Shown here piece after piece: positions 7,626 to 16,410 of a DNA stretch of 64,000 nt. A program made the translations under genes and the position numbers. The stretch's first letter is position 1; each line of letters starts with the position of its first letter. The notes beneath the pieces are model-generated. The model searched no databases. It saw nothing but the letters and a program-made list of their open reading frames with translations, and was not told the origin of the DNA. Source of the DNA: Aquimarina megaterium XH134 (GTDB lineage Bacteria > Bacteroidota > Bacteroidia > Flavobacteriales > Flavobacteriaceae); the NCBI RefSeq assembly GCF_000520975.1, contig NZ_JACB01000015.1:186001-250000 (forward strand), given 5' to 3'.

Positions 7626-8921
7626 TAGATATTTTTTTAACCAGAGCGCAGATCTTTTCATTTTGCGTTGCATAGTATTTCTATCTAAACTTATTATCCC
7701 AAATTTAGGAATATATCCTTCTGCCCATTCAAAATTATCTACCAATGTCCAGAGTAAGATTCCTTTGAGGTTTATATTTTTACCCAATACAGTTTTCATT
7801 CCTTCGATTATTTTTTGGTAATACTCGATCCTTTTCTGGTCATCTTCATTCTTAGATAGTGCCATTCCGCATTCAGAAAGCCAAAGTGTTTTTTTAGGGT
7901 TGTATTTAGCAAATCTTTCTAAAAAATACTGTACTCCTTCTGGATATGTTTCCCACCCCATCACCGAAGTTTTCACATTCCTTTTTTCAGGTTTCACCTG
8001 AATTGCTCCAAGATATGGGATATACCAAGCTGCTTTAACTACTTCTCTTGCATAAGTTTGAATTCCCCAAAAATCAAAATCAGTTTTTAATGCTTCAATA
8101 TCTCCTTTTTTATAATATTTAGATATACGTTTTAAGGTCGGAAAATCATTATCGGGATACCCCAATCCCAAATGAGGTTCTATAAACAGGCGGTTCATTA
8201 ATGTATCGATCCTAATAGCTGCTTTATGATCAGCAGTCGTATTTCTATAGGGTTCGATTTTGGTACAACTTATTGCTGTACCTACCTGAAGGCCTTCTTT
8301 TTTCTTCAAAACTTTAAACCCTTCAGCTTGCGCCAATAAAAGATGGTGTGTACTCGAAATAAAATTACGAATCCCTCTCTTGCCAGGAGCATGTACACCA
8401 AGAAAATAACCTCCGCCAATACATACTATTCCCTCGTTAATCAATACCCAATGCTGTACTCGATCTGCAAAATAGTTTCTTAGTACAGTTACATATGCTG
8501 CATACCAGCTAATACTATCTCGATTTGTCCAACCGCCCTTATCTTGTAATTTTTGTGGCAAATCCCAATGGTATGTTGTAATCCAAGGTTCTATTCCTAC
8601 TTTTAAACAGTAATTAATTACCTTATTATAAAATTCAATTCCTTTTGGATTCACTACTCCTGTACCGTTTGGAAGTATCCTTGACCAGGAAACAGAAAAG
8701 CGAAATATCTGTAATCCAATATCTACAGCGAGATCGATATCTTCTTCGAATCTATGATAAAAATCTGTTGCAATTTTAGCATTAGAACGGTCTTTGATTT
8801 TATAGGATTTTTGAGTAAATGTATCCCAAATAGAAAGGCCTTTTTCATCCTTATCATAAGCTCCTTCAGTTTGATGAGCAGCAATTGCAACTCCCCATTT
8901 AAGGGCCTTAATTTTTTTCAT
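7608..8921 (-). CDS. Glycoside hydrolase family 1 (beta-glycosidase-like)
   Basis: A (beta/alpha)8 enzyme expected to cleave beta-glucosides or related sugars. GH1 landmarks are the HQTEGAY start, HWDLPQKLQDKGGW, and the sugar-binding WTLVDNFEWAEGY near the C terminus. The acid/base region reads INEG (E163) instead of the usual NEP, and the nucleophile region reads LSECG (E350) instead of TENG, so both glutamates are kept in unusual surroundings. No signal peptide, so probably cytosolic. Substrate unknown. Single gene with its own promoter. Confidence 0.88.
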   Translation of the reverse strand: MKKIKALKWGVAIAAHQTEGAYDKDEKGLSIWDTFTQKSYKIKDRSNAKIATDFYHRFEEDIDLAVDIGLQIFRFSVSWSRILPNGTGVVNPKGIEFYNKVINYCLKVGIEPWITTYHWDLPQKLQDKGGWTNRDSISWYAAYVTVLRNYFADRVQHWVLINEGIVCIGGGYFLGVHAPGKRGIRNFISSTHHLLLAQAEGFKVLKKKEGLQVGTAISCTKIEPYRNTTADHKAAIRIDTLMNRLFIEPHLGLGYPDNDFPTLKRISKYYKKGDIEALKTDFDFWGIQTYAREVVKAAWYIPYLGAIQVKPEKRNVKTSVMGWETYPEGVQYFLERFAKYNPKKTLWLSECGMALSKNEDDQKRIEYYQKIIEGMKTVLGKNINLKGILLWTLVDNFEWAEGYIPKFGIISLDRNTMQRKMKRSALWLKKYLLNIKL

Positions 8922-8945
8922 TATGTTTTAAAAATCTAAAAAAGA

Positions 8946-8973
8946 CAAACATAGCATATCAATGCTTAAACAA
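8946..8973 (-). promoter_or_regulatory. Promoter of the GH1 gene
   Basis: On the minus strand, TATGTTTG (8953-8946) fits TAnnTTTG, with TTG (8973-8971) 17 nt upstream. The implied start of transcription is close to 8939, giving a leader of about 18 nt. The rest of the 8922-9303 gap holds only the desaturase promoter block. Confidence 0.55.
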
Positions 8974-9167
8974 TCCTTTTTTAAGAAAAAGTGATACTAT
9001 AAAAAAGATAATTTGCTGACTTACACAAACCAGTTTATGAAGAAAATTATAGACTATCTGTTTTAAGTTGATTAGTGACATATTAAAAATATCTTATCCT
9101 ATATTATAAAGATAATACATCTTTTATCTTATCATTTTACCTCAATATTATCTTAATGTTACTATCA

Positions 9168-9219
9168 TTTTTTCTAAGTTTCTCATACAATCCATATATG
9201 AATTATGTACTTTTGGATA
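9168..9219 (+). repeat. Promoter block, copy 1 (before desaturase)
   Basis: About 52 bp almost identical to 11142-11193, with about five differences. It contains CATATATG and the -7 box TACTTTTG (9208-9215). It lies about 85 nt before the desaturase start. Two copies this similar suggest co-regulation, or recent copying of a promoter. Confidence 0.75.
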
Positions 9220-9303
9220 CCAACGTATATTACTAAGAGAGTATTTACACTATAATTCTACTAAAAAAACTTAGAAGAATTATAGAAATAATGACGATCT
9301 ATA

Positions 9304-10128
9304 ATGTTATCTAACCAAAAACAAATGGAGCAGGAGATAATTCTGCCAAGTATCAAAGTATTAGGCAAGGACTTATTGTATTTAACCAAGGCACAAAAGG
9401 TCTGGACTATTACAAAACCATTTCTGTGTTGTTTCGGATATTTTTATTTTGCTAGTAATGAATTATGGATCTTGGCAATCCTATCTGTTGTTATATTGAT
9501 GTTTGTTACTTATGTTTCGACATCTCACGACCTTGTACACGGAACTTTAAAATTACATCCTGGTGTAAATAGATTTTTCTTATCAATTATTGAAATATTA
9601 ACCTTAAGAAGCGGTCATGCTTTTAAGGTATGTCATATTAACCATCATCGCAATTTTCCTAAAAAAAACGATATTGAAGGTGCTTCTATACATATGAAAC
9701 CGTACGAATTAATTCTAGAAAGCATTATTTATTTGTACAAACTATTTTTCTGGGCACGAAAACACGCAAAGACTAAGGATAGAATTTGGATACATATTGA
9801 AGGGTCCATATTTCTGATATATATAGTAATAGCAATACTACTATACCAACACTATCCTTTTTTATTATATTATTTTTTATTAGTTCAAATGGGAAGTTGG
9901 CTGTATCCACTATTTACAGTATATATCCCCCATAAAGTAAATTACACACATCCAATATTTCAAACAAAACTATTTAGAGGTCCGATCATAAGCTTCTTTT
10001 TTGCTCACCATAATTATCATTTAGAACATCATTTGTATCCCATGGTTCCTCATCAAAACTGGAGGAAACTTGGAAAAAGATTACTCCCATATCTTAAAAA
10101 TTACAATCTCGAAACTATCAACTTATAA
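9304..10128 (+). CDS. Membrane fatty acid desaturase family protein
   Basis: Diiron membrane oxygenase/desaturase. Three His boxes are in order: HDLVH (75-79), HINHH (111-115) and HHNYHLEHH (235-243), with hydrophobic segments between them. At 274 residues it is shorter than most acyl-lipid desaturases and closer in size to small desaturase or carotenoid hydroxylase/ketolase-like members. The HxxHH-Y-P tail (EHHLYPMVPHQNW) supports the desaturase superfamily. Substrate not decidable. It lies 12 nt before the next gene, probably one transcript. Confidence 0.85.
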   Translation: MLSNQKQMEQEIILPSIKVLGKDLLYLTKAQKVWTITKPFLCCFGYFYFASNELWILAILSVVILMFVTYVSTSHDLVHGTLKLHPGVNRFFLSIIEILTLRSGHAFKVCHINHHRNFPKKNDIEGASIHMKPYELILESIIYLYKLFFWARKHAKTKDRIWIHIEGSIFLIYIVIAILLYQHYPFLLYYFLLVQMGSWLYPLFTVYIPHKVNYTHPIFQTKLFRGPIISFFFAHHNYHLEHHLYPMVPHQNWRKLGKRLLPYLKNYNLETINL

Positions 10129-10140
10129 AGTTAAAAATTA

Positions 10141-11073
10141 ATGAAATTATATCGCCTATTTATTAAAAATGGAATTATTCCTTTTGTTGTTTTGGGCATT
10201 ATATTATTGTTTATTGGTGTGTTTTTAATAGGACAATCGCTTTCTGGAAGCTTTTTACCTCATGATATTGATATTCTAGGCATGACAGCAAAACAACTTT
10301 CTAACTATAAAAACGGAAAAATTGTGAAGTTCATGTTTCATGATCGTGTTTCTTACGGAGGCGCTTTAATTACGGTTGGCATCTTATACCTTTGGCTAGC
10401 ATTAGTTCCGTTACAAAAAAAAGAGCCCTGGGCATGGTGGGTTCTTTTTATATCAGGTATTTATGGTTTTGCAAGTTTTTTCTCGTATTTAGGATATAAT
10501 TATTTTGATTCATGGCACGCGCTAGGAACAATAGCGATTACCCCGTTATTTATATTAGGACTATATCATTCTTATCAAAAAGAATCAAAATATCAATTTA
10601 ATTCTCTTTTCAAAAAACAGAAAAGATTTCATCTAAGTTCAAGATTGGGTAGAGGAAATTGTTTAATGTTACTAAGTGCTTTAGCACTTTTTCTGGGAGG
10701 TGTAATTATAATGATAGTAGGTATGACTTCTGTTTTTGTTCCTCAAGATCTCGCTTTTATGGATATCAAAGTATGCGGACTTCAGGATATAAGTCCCAAA
10801 CTAATCCCTGTAATAGCGCATGATAGAGCTTCGTTTGGAGGTAGTTTGGCTACCATCGGTATTATGTTATATTTTATAATCTGGTATGCTAAGCCTTCAA
10901 AAATCTTATGGGAAACTTTGGCAATTGCAATAACCATAGGCTATTCTTCTGCTATTTTAGTTCATTTTGTTATCGGATATTTAAATTTTTCTCATCTATT
11001 TCCAGCATTTTTAGGTTTATTCATTTTTATTATGGGTCTCTTCTGGATAGAAAATGATTGGTCAAAAAAATAA
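10141..11073 (+). CDS. Internally duplicated membrane protein of unknown function
   Basis: I do not recognise this family. It has about eight hydrophobic segments in two homologous halves. Around residues 40-90, FLPHD...FMFHDRVSYGGALITVGI is mirrored near 205-255 by FVPQD...IAHDRASFGGSLATIGI. The conserved HDR-S-GG-L-T-GI motif in each half, next to a membrane segment, looks functional. It follows the desaturase by 12 nt, which hints at a role in lipid or membrane chemistry, but that is only context. Confidence 0.7.
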   Translation: MKLYRLFIKNGIIPFVVLGIILLFIGVFLIGQSLSGSFLPHDIDILGMTAKQLSNYKNGKIVKFMFHDRVSYGGALITVGILYLWLALVPLQKKEPWAWWVLFISGIYGFASFFSYLGYNYFDSWHALGTIAITPLFILGLYHSYQKESKYQFNSLFKKQKRFHLSSRLGRGNCLMLLSALALFLGGVIIMIVGMTSVFVPQDLAFMDIKVCGLQDISPKLIPVIAHDRASFGGSLATIGIMLYFIIWYAKPSKILWETLAIAITIGYSSAILVHFVIGYLNFSHLFPAFLGLFIFIMGLFWIENDWSKK

Positions 11074-11141
11074 CACTTAGTTTTTTTGTCATATTAATTA
11101 ACTTAACGCAAATAATGGATAAAGAAAATTTACATTAAATT

Positions 11142-11193
11142 ATTTTTTCTCAGTTTCTCACACAATACATATATGAATTATGTACTTTTGGGT
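11142..11193 (+). repeat. Promoter block, copy 2 (before gldA)
   Basis: Second copy of the 9168-9219 block, carrying TACTTTTG at 11183-11190. Here the -7 box is 29 nt upstream of the gldA start, so the block is well placed to be the gldA promoter. Confidence 0.75.
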
Positions 11194-11219
11194 ATAAACA
11201 GATCTCATACTCGTTCTAT

Positions 11220-12119
11220 ATGTCTATTTCGGTATCCAATATTTCTAAACTTTATAATGATCAAAAAGCACTTAATGCTATCTCTTTTGAAATAAAACAA
11301 GGTGAGATTGTTGGTTTTCTAGGTCCCAATGGAGCAGGTAAATCGACTATGATGAAAATCCTAACTACTTATCTTGATCCTTCTGAAGGTTCTGCCATTG
11401 TTAATGATTTTGATATACATTCCCAATCTATCGATGTACAAAAAAGCATAGGGTATCTTCCTGAGCATAACCCATTATATTTGGAAATGTATGTACGAGA
11501 ATATTTAGTATTTAATGCCCGAGTATATAAGATCTCAAAATCCAGAATTGAAGAAGTAATCAAATTAACAGGGCTAACTCCAGAGGGTAATAAAAAAATT
11601 AGTCAACTTTCTAAGGGGTATCGCCAGCGAGTTGGTTTGGCATGTGCATTACTTCATGATCCTCGAGTTTTAATACTGGATGAGCCTACAACTGGTTTAG
11701 ACCCTAATCAACTAGTAGAGATTAGAGAGTTAATAAAAACAATTGGTAAAGAAAAAACTGTTTTTTTATCAACTCACATAATGCAAGAAGTTGAAGCGAT
11801 GTGCGATCGGGTTATCATTATTAATAAAGGAGAAATTGTTGCAGACAAACATTTACATGAAATAGCAGAAGAGACCGATCAGATCATCGAAGTAGAGTTT
11901 GATTATCGTATAGAAGAAGCTTTTTTACAAAAATTACCTAATGTAAGTGATGTAAAAAATATTCATGGGTTTATCTATCAAATCACTTTTGACACCAAAA
12001 CAGATATGCGTCCAACGGTTTTTGACTTTGCCCATGATAATAAATTGAAAATATTACAACTATCTCGAAAAAATAAAAACCTGGAGAGTTTGTTTAGAGA
12101 ACTTACTAATCCTTCTTAA
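11220..12119 (+). CDS. gldA: Gliding-motility ABC transporter ATPase GldA
   Basis: ABC ATPase. Walker A is GPNGAGKST (35-43), the signature LSKGYRQ (130-136), Walker B LILDEP (151-156), and the H-loop STHIMQE follows. The closest family I recognise is GldA, which with the GldF and GldG membrane subunits forms a transporter needed for gliding in Flavobacterium. The permease genes are not adjacent in this window, which is common for gldA. A generic Nat/CcmA-like exporter ATPase remains possible. Confidence 0.82.
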   Translation: MSISVSNISKLYNDQKALNAISFEIKQGEIVGFLGPNGAGKSTMMKILTTYLDPSEGSAIVNDFDIHSQSIDVQKSIGYLPEHNPLYLEMYVREYLVFNARVYKISKSRIEEVIKLTGLTPEGNKKISQLSKGYRQRVGLACALLHDPRVLILDEPTTGLDPNQLVEIRELIKTIGKEKTVFLSTHIMQEVEAMCDRVIIINKGEIVADKHLHEIAEETDQIIEVEFDYRIEEAFLQKLPNVSDVKNIHGFIYQITFDTKTDMRPTVFDFAHDNKLKILQLSRKNKNLESLFRELTNPS

Positions 12120-12150
12120 ATTAATTCCTACACACATCTCAACACTCTAA

Positions 12151-12561
12151 TTAACAATGATTTGCCTGTTCTATATCATTTAAAATCTCTTTGAGTTTTT
12201 GTACAGAAATTGGTTTAACGATGTAATCACTTACATTCTCAAAGGATTTAGCTCTTATAATATCCTCTGGGTCAACAGATGAGGAAACGACATAAATAAT
12301 TATTTTCTTCTTGCATGGCACTTTTACGAATTCTTCCAAAAACTGTATCCCGTCAAGCACTGGCATATTTAAATCCAACAAAATAACATCTGGTAATTTT
12401 TCATTTGCCGAAATAATCGCTTTTAGATTATTTAATGCTTCTTCTCCATTTCGGAAGACCATAAAACCATTACAAAAATCAACAAGTTCCATTATTTTTT
12501 TAATCCCAAATACAAAAATTGGATCATCATCAATAATACAAGCTATATCAATTTTTTTCAT
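12151..12561 (-). CDS. Single-domain response regulator
   Basis: CheY-like receiver alone: acidic cluster D11-D13, phosphoacceptor D63 in LLDLNMP, SSS switch region and the YIVKP lysine. No output domain. It overlaps the end of the PAS histidine kinase gene by 14 nt, so it is almost certainly that kinase's partner, acting by protein contact or in a phosphorelay. Confidence 0.9.
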   Translation of the reverse strand: MKKIDIACIIDDDPIFVFGIKKIMELVDFCNGFMVFRNGEEALNNLKAIISANEKLPDVILLDLNMPVLDGIQFLEEFVKVPCKKKIIIYVVSSSVDPEDIIRAKSFENVSDYIVKPISVQKLKEILNDIEQANHC

Positions 12562-15277
12562 GTTTCATATAAATTTTAAAAGTTGTTCCTTTATTTACTG
12601 TACTTTCTACTTCAATTTTACCACCCATGGCTTCTACCTGGTTCTTGGTAATAAACAGTCCTATACCTCTGGCTTCTTTATTATTATGAAAAGTCTTATA
12701 CATCCCAAATAGTTTGGCTTGATGTTTTTTTAGATCAATCCCCAATCCATTATCTTTGATATCTAAGATTACAAAATCACCTTCTATTCTGGTACTCAAA
12801 TCAATATAACTCTCTCTTTCATCAGAACTATATTTTATCCCATTAGTTATAAAATTCAGTAAAATGCTATCTAAATATGCCGGGATTCCTAAAATATTTG
12901 TACCTAGTTGTGTATTATTATTAATAGTTACTATAGTCTCTTTTGCAATAGCAGAAACACTTTCGGTCACCTTGTTAATTGCTTCATATAAATTCAACCC
13001 AACTAAATTCTCATCAACAGAAGTATTCATTAAGACTACTTCATTTAAATGTACTATAGTTTCAGTAAGATTCTCAGATGCTGTTTTAAAAAGTTGAATG
13101 ATTTCATTATCCTCAATCTCTGGATTTTCCTGAATAAACAGGTCAAGCAACATTTGAAAATTTCCAGAATGTGATTTTAAATTATGCGAAACTATATGCG
13201 CAAAATTACGCAGTCTTTTATTTTGATCTTCTGCAACTATCAGCCATGATTTTAAATCCTGCTCTACTTTTTTAATCTCACTAATATCGGTTGCTACCCC
13301 AAGATATCCATTAATCACTCCTTTGTTTTTAATAGGTGACAATGTAACCTGAACAGGAAAACAAGTACCATCTTTTCTTACATGCATCCACTCTTTTACA
13401 TCATATTCCTGATTCTCGAGTAACGTGGTAAAAACCTCAAAACCTTTAATTTCTTGATCTAACAATAAGGATAATTCTGTCTCTCTCTTTTCTATTTCTT
13501 CTTTTTGATGTAATATCAAGAGTGATTTTTTTGATATCATTTCCTCTTTGGTATATCCCAACAGGTTTTCTGCCCCTTTATTAAATGTAGTGATCAAACC
13601 ATTCTTATCTGTACCAATTATACTTACCTGAGTTATATCATCGATTATACTTTTTAGTTCACCCACAGTATTCTGTAGCTTTTGCCTAGCAATAATTTTA
13701 TGGCTTATATCTGCAATTTGAGCAATAAAATAGGTAGGTTTATCACTTTCTCCTTTAATAACCGAAACCGAAAGGTTGATATATACAATATGACCATCCT
13801 TATGAAAGCATCTTTCCTCCATATTGCTATACAACGTTTCTCCTTTAAAAAGTTTTTGAAATAACGTATCACTTATTGCTAAATCCTCTGGATGAAGAAT
13901 ATCTTTAAAAGCCAGCTTTGTCAATTCGCTATTAGAATACCCAAGAATCTCACACAGTTTATAATTTACTTTTGTAAAATGACCTTTTTGATCCAACATA
14001 ACCATTCCTATCGCAGCATTTTCAAAATTTCTCCTAAACATTTCTTCGCTAATGCGTAGACCTATTTCTGCTTTTTTGGTTCTAGTGATATCTGCAGTAT
14101 GCATTAAGATACCTCCTATTTTATTATCATCGGTATACCATGGTCTCAACTCCCAAGTTAGCCATTGTATAGACCCATCTAATCTTTCAAAACGATCTTC
14201 TTCGCTTTTTAACACTTCTCCGTTAAGGCATCTTTTATGATCATCTTTCCATTTTTCTCCTATTTCGGGGAAAACGTCATAATGTGATTTACCTATAATG
14301 GTATCATCACTAATATTATAATCTTCATACCATTTTTGAGAAACTGCCAAATAACGCATATTAGTATCGAACATTGCTATAGCACTTGGAGCCTGCTGTA
14401 TAAATAATTTGTTTTTTTCTAAATCCTTCTTACTCTCTGTGATTTCTTGATGTGAACCAATCATCCATTCTGGGTTTCCTTCTGAGTCCCAGCTTACTAC
14501 TTTTCCGCGATCCAACACCCATATCCATTCTCCATTTCTATGTTTCATTCTGGCTTCACATTCATAAAAAGGTGTTTTCCCAGAAAAATGATCTTCTAAT
14601 AGTTTATTAGATTTTTTCAAATCATCGGGATGTACAGCTTCTGCCCATGTATTGATAGAAACTGGTTCTAACTCTAAGAGAGAATACCCAGCTATATTAG
14701 CCCATCTCTCATTAAACATAGTTTCTCCTGTTTTTACATTCCACTCCCAAGTCCCCAGATTTGTCCCTTCAATAATGTGTTGATAACGATCTACCTGTCT
14801 TTGTAGCTGTATTTCTACTTTTTTTAATTTAGTAATATCGGTATGTGCACCCAGCATTCGTATAGGCTTCCCATTACTATCGCGTATCGCTAATCCTCTA
14901 CAATGAATCCATACCGTATGCCCAAACTTATGTTTATACCTTACGATTTGATCATACGGATGCGAAGGGTCTTTACAATGTTTTGTAAAATTAAGAAATA
15001 CTACTTCTAAGTCTTCTTTATTTATAATATCCTGCCATGCAGAAGCATTATGTGGCATCTTATTGGGATCATATCCCAAAGTGGTCCAAAACTTAGAATT
15101 CATCCATTCGTTTTCGGGATTATCTAAATCCCAAAACCAAAGCCCATCAAGGCTCGATTTTTGTATAAAATCAAAAATATAATCGTCTTTCTTAATAAGA
15201 GCATACAGTTCTTCTTTAAGATAATTTTCTTCTACATTCTCAACATCTTGAGTCTTATCAAACTGATTTCGAATCAT
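12548..15277 (-). CDS. Five-PAS soluble hybrid-type sensor histidine kinase
   Basis: A 909-residue cytosolic sensor with no membrane segment. Five PAS/PAC units run at about 35-155, 165-285, 290-405, 415-530 and 545-670. They are followed by a dimerisation/phosphoacceptor helix (SHNLKSHSGN) and a HATPase domain (FITNGIKYSS, DNGLGIDLKK, GIGLFITK). HNLK is typical of the HWE/PAS-linked kinases that lack the usual HExxP. PAS units with PAC tails often bind haem or flavin, but no cofactor residue can be assigned. It lacks its own receiver; the following gene supplies it. Confidence 0.9.
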   Translation of the reverse strand: MIRNQFDKTQDVENVEENYLKEELYALIKKDDYIFDFIQKSSLDGLWFWDLDNPENEWMNSKFWTTLGYDPNKMPHNASAWQDIINKEDLEVVFLNFTKHCKDPSHPYDQIVRYKHKFGHTVWIHCRGLAIRDSNGKPIRMLGAHTDITKLKKVEIQLQRQVDRYQHIIEGTNLGTWEWNVKTGETMFNERWANIAGYSLLELEPVSINTWAEAVHPDDLKKSNKLLEDHFSGKTPFYECEARMKHRNGEWIWVLDRGKVVSWDSEGNPEWMIGSHQEITESKKDLEKNKLFIQQAPSAIAMFDTNMRYLAVSQKWYEDYNISDDTIIGKSHYDVFPEIGEKWKDDHKRCLNGEVLKSEEDRFERLDGSIQWLTWELRPWYTDDNKIGGILMHTADITRTKKAEIGLRISEEMFRRNFENAAIGMVMLDQKGHFTKVNYKLCEILGYSNSELTKLAFKDILHPEDLAISDTLFQKLFKGETLYSNMEERCFHKDGHIVYINLSVSVIKGESDKPTYFIAQIADISHKIIARQKLQNTVGELKSIIDDITQVSIIGTDKNGLITTFNKGAENLLGYTKEEMISKKSLLILHQKEEIEKRETELSLLLDQEIKGFEVFTTLLENQEYDVKEWMHVRKDGTCFPVQVTLSPIKNKGVINGYLGVATDISEIKKVEQDLKSWLIVAEDQNKRLRNFAHIVSHNLKSHSGNFQMLLDLFIQENPEIEDNEIIQLFKTASENLTETIVHLNEVVLMNTSVDENLVGLNLYEAINKVTESVSAIAKETIVTINNNTQLGTNILGIPAYLDSILLNFITNGIKYSSDERESYIDLSTRIEGDFVILDIKDNGLGIDLKKHQAKLFGMYKTFHNNKEARGIGLFITKNQVEAMGGKIEVESTVNKGTTFKIYMKHEKN

Positions 15278-15489
15278 TTTTAAATATAAAATTTGGAATA
15301 AAATCCTGGTGTCTTATAAAGTTAGACATTAATTTCAATTAAAAAGATTTAAATTCCGCAAACTTTTTATGGTGTTACCCCACTTCTTTTTTAGGTAAAC
15401 TTTGTTGAAATCAGTTCGAAATGCAAAAGCAAGTATAGAAAAGTATAGATATTCTATTTATCAATACCAAGAGAAGTATATTGATATAA

Positions 15490-16308
15490 TTATTGAAATA
15501 TAAGCCTCCCTGTAAAAAACGCTTTTACTTCAACATTTGAAGGTCTGTTCACCGAAATTACATCTCCTGTACTTCGTATCTCTCCTGTAATTGATTGTTG
15601 AGGGTTTACTATAATTTTATTAGTTCCTCTATGAAAAACATTAACATTCTCGGCTACTAAATTGGCTCCTTCAAATCTTCCGGTTCCCGAAGCAAAATTG
15701 ACATCTAATGTCTGTACTGTTCCGGTTATAAAAAATGAAGCAATATTATTTCCTACTACACCAATAGTTTCGCAATCTACACGTAAATTGAATGTTCCTG
15801 TTGTAGTTTCTGTATTTTCACCAAAATCTTCAGATAATAGCGTTAATGAAGTATAGTTTAATATCCCATCGGATGAGATATCGAATTGTGTTCCACTCCT
15901 TATTTCTGTAATATTAGGAGCAGTAACAAAAACCTTAGTTTGATTAAAATCTCTAAAAAATGCACAATCATTGGTATTACTAAGTACTAGACGATCATCT
16001 TTAACTATTGCCGAAACTTCGTTTAGCAAATTATCTCCTGTTTCAATAATTACTGAAGTAGCCGCTCCTTCTTTTATGATTAATTCTATATTTGGATTCA
16101 CCAAAATACGTGTGAAATCAGTAACTTCAATTTCTTTTCTAACTATTGTTCCTGTTCTTTGAAAACAATCTGAAGCATTTTCAGAATCACAGCCAAACAA
16201 AAATAATACTACCCATATCCCAACACATCTTACTACCACATATTTAAAAAAAGACTTCGACATGTCAAGTCCAACATTTTGTTTTCTTAAACTTATATTA
16301 AGATTCAT
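15490..16308 (-). CDS. GIN-domain (DUF2807) lipoprotein
   Basis: Head GIN-domain protein: a repetitive beta-helix-like fold with no known catalytic role, common in Bacteroidota and usually periplasmic or surface-exposed. A lipoprotein signal is visible (VVLFLFGC followed by DSEN). The start is uncertain. The ATG at 16308 is used here because it lies exactly 20 nt after the small ORF, as pheA does after its copy. The ATG at 16263 (MSKSFFKY) gives a more usual signal peptide. Probably co-transcribed with the PagL-like gene and the small ORF. Confidence 0.8.
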   Translation of the reverse strand: MNLNISLRKQNVGLDMSKSFFKYVVVRCVGIWVVLFLFGCDSENASDCFQRTGTIVRKEIEVTDFTRILVNPNIELIIKEGAATSVIIETGDNLLNEVSAIVKDDRLVLSNTNDCAFFRDFNQTKVFVTAPNITEIRSGTQFDISSDGILNYTSLTLLSEDFGENTETTTGTFNLRVDCETIGVVGNNIASFFITGTVQTLDVNFASGTGRFEGANLVAENVNVFHRGTNKIIVNPQQSITGEIRSTGDVISVNRPSNVEVKAFFTGRLIFQ

Positions 16309-16328
16309 CTGTTCTTTTTTATTGTTTT

Positions 16329-16394
16329 TTAGTTGTCAAATGGAATTCGCCATTTAACATCTTGGTTGGTATCTACTCGATTGTTACGGCTCAT
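16329..16394 (-). CDS. 21-codon conserved small ORF, copy 2
   Basis: Homologue of 4339-4404: begins MSRNNRVDTNQ, ends WRIPFDN, 21 residues. It starts 16 nt after the stop of the PagL-like gene and ends 20 nt before the GIN-lipoprotein ORF. DNA similarity to copy 1 runs from ATGAAATGAGC upstream to ACAGATGAA at the next start codon, about 95 bp. Within the reading frame several changes are silent. Function unknown. Confidence 0.6.
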   Translation of the reverse strand: MSRNNRVDTNQDVKWRIPFDN

Positions 16395-16410
16395 TTCATA
16401 GCAGTGTTTT

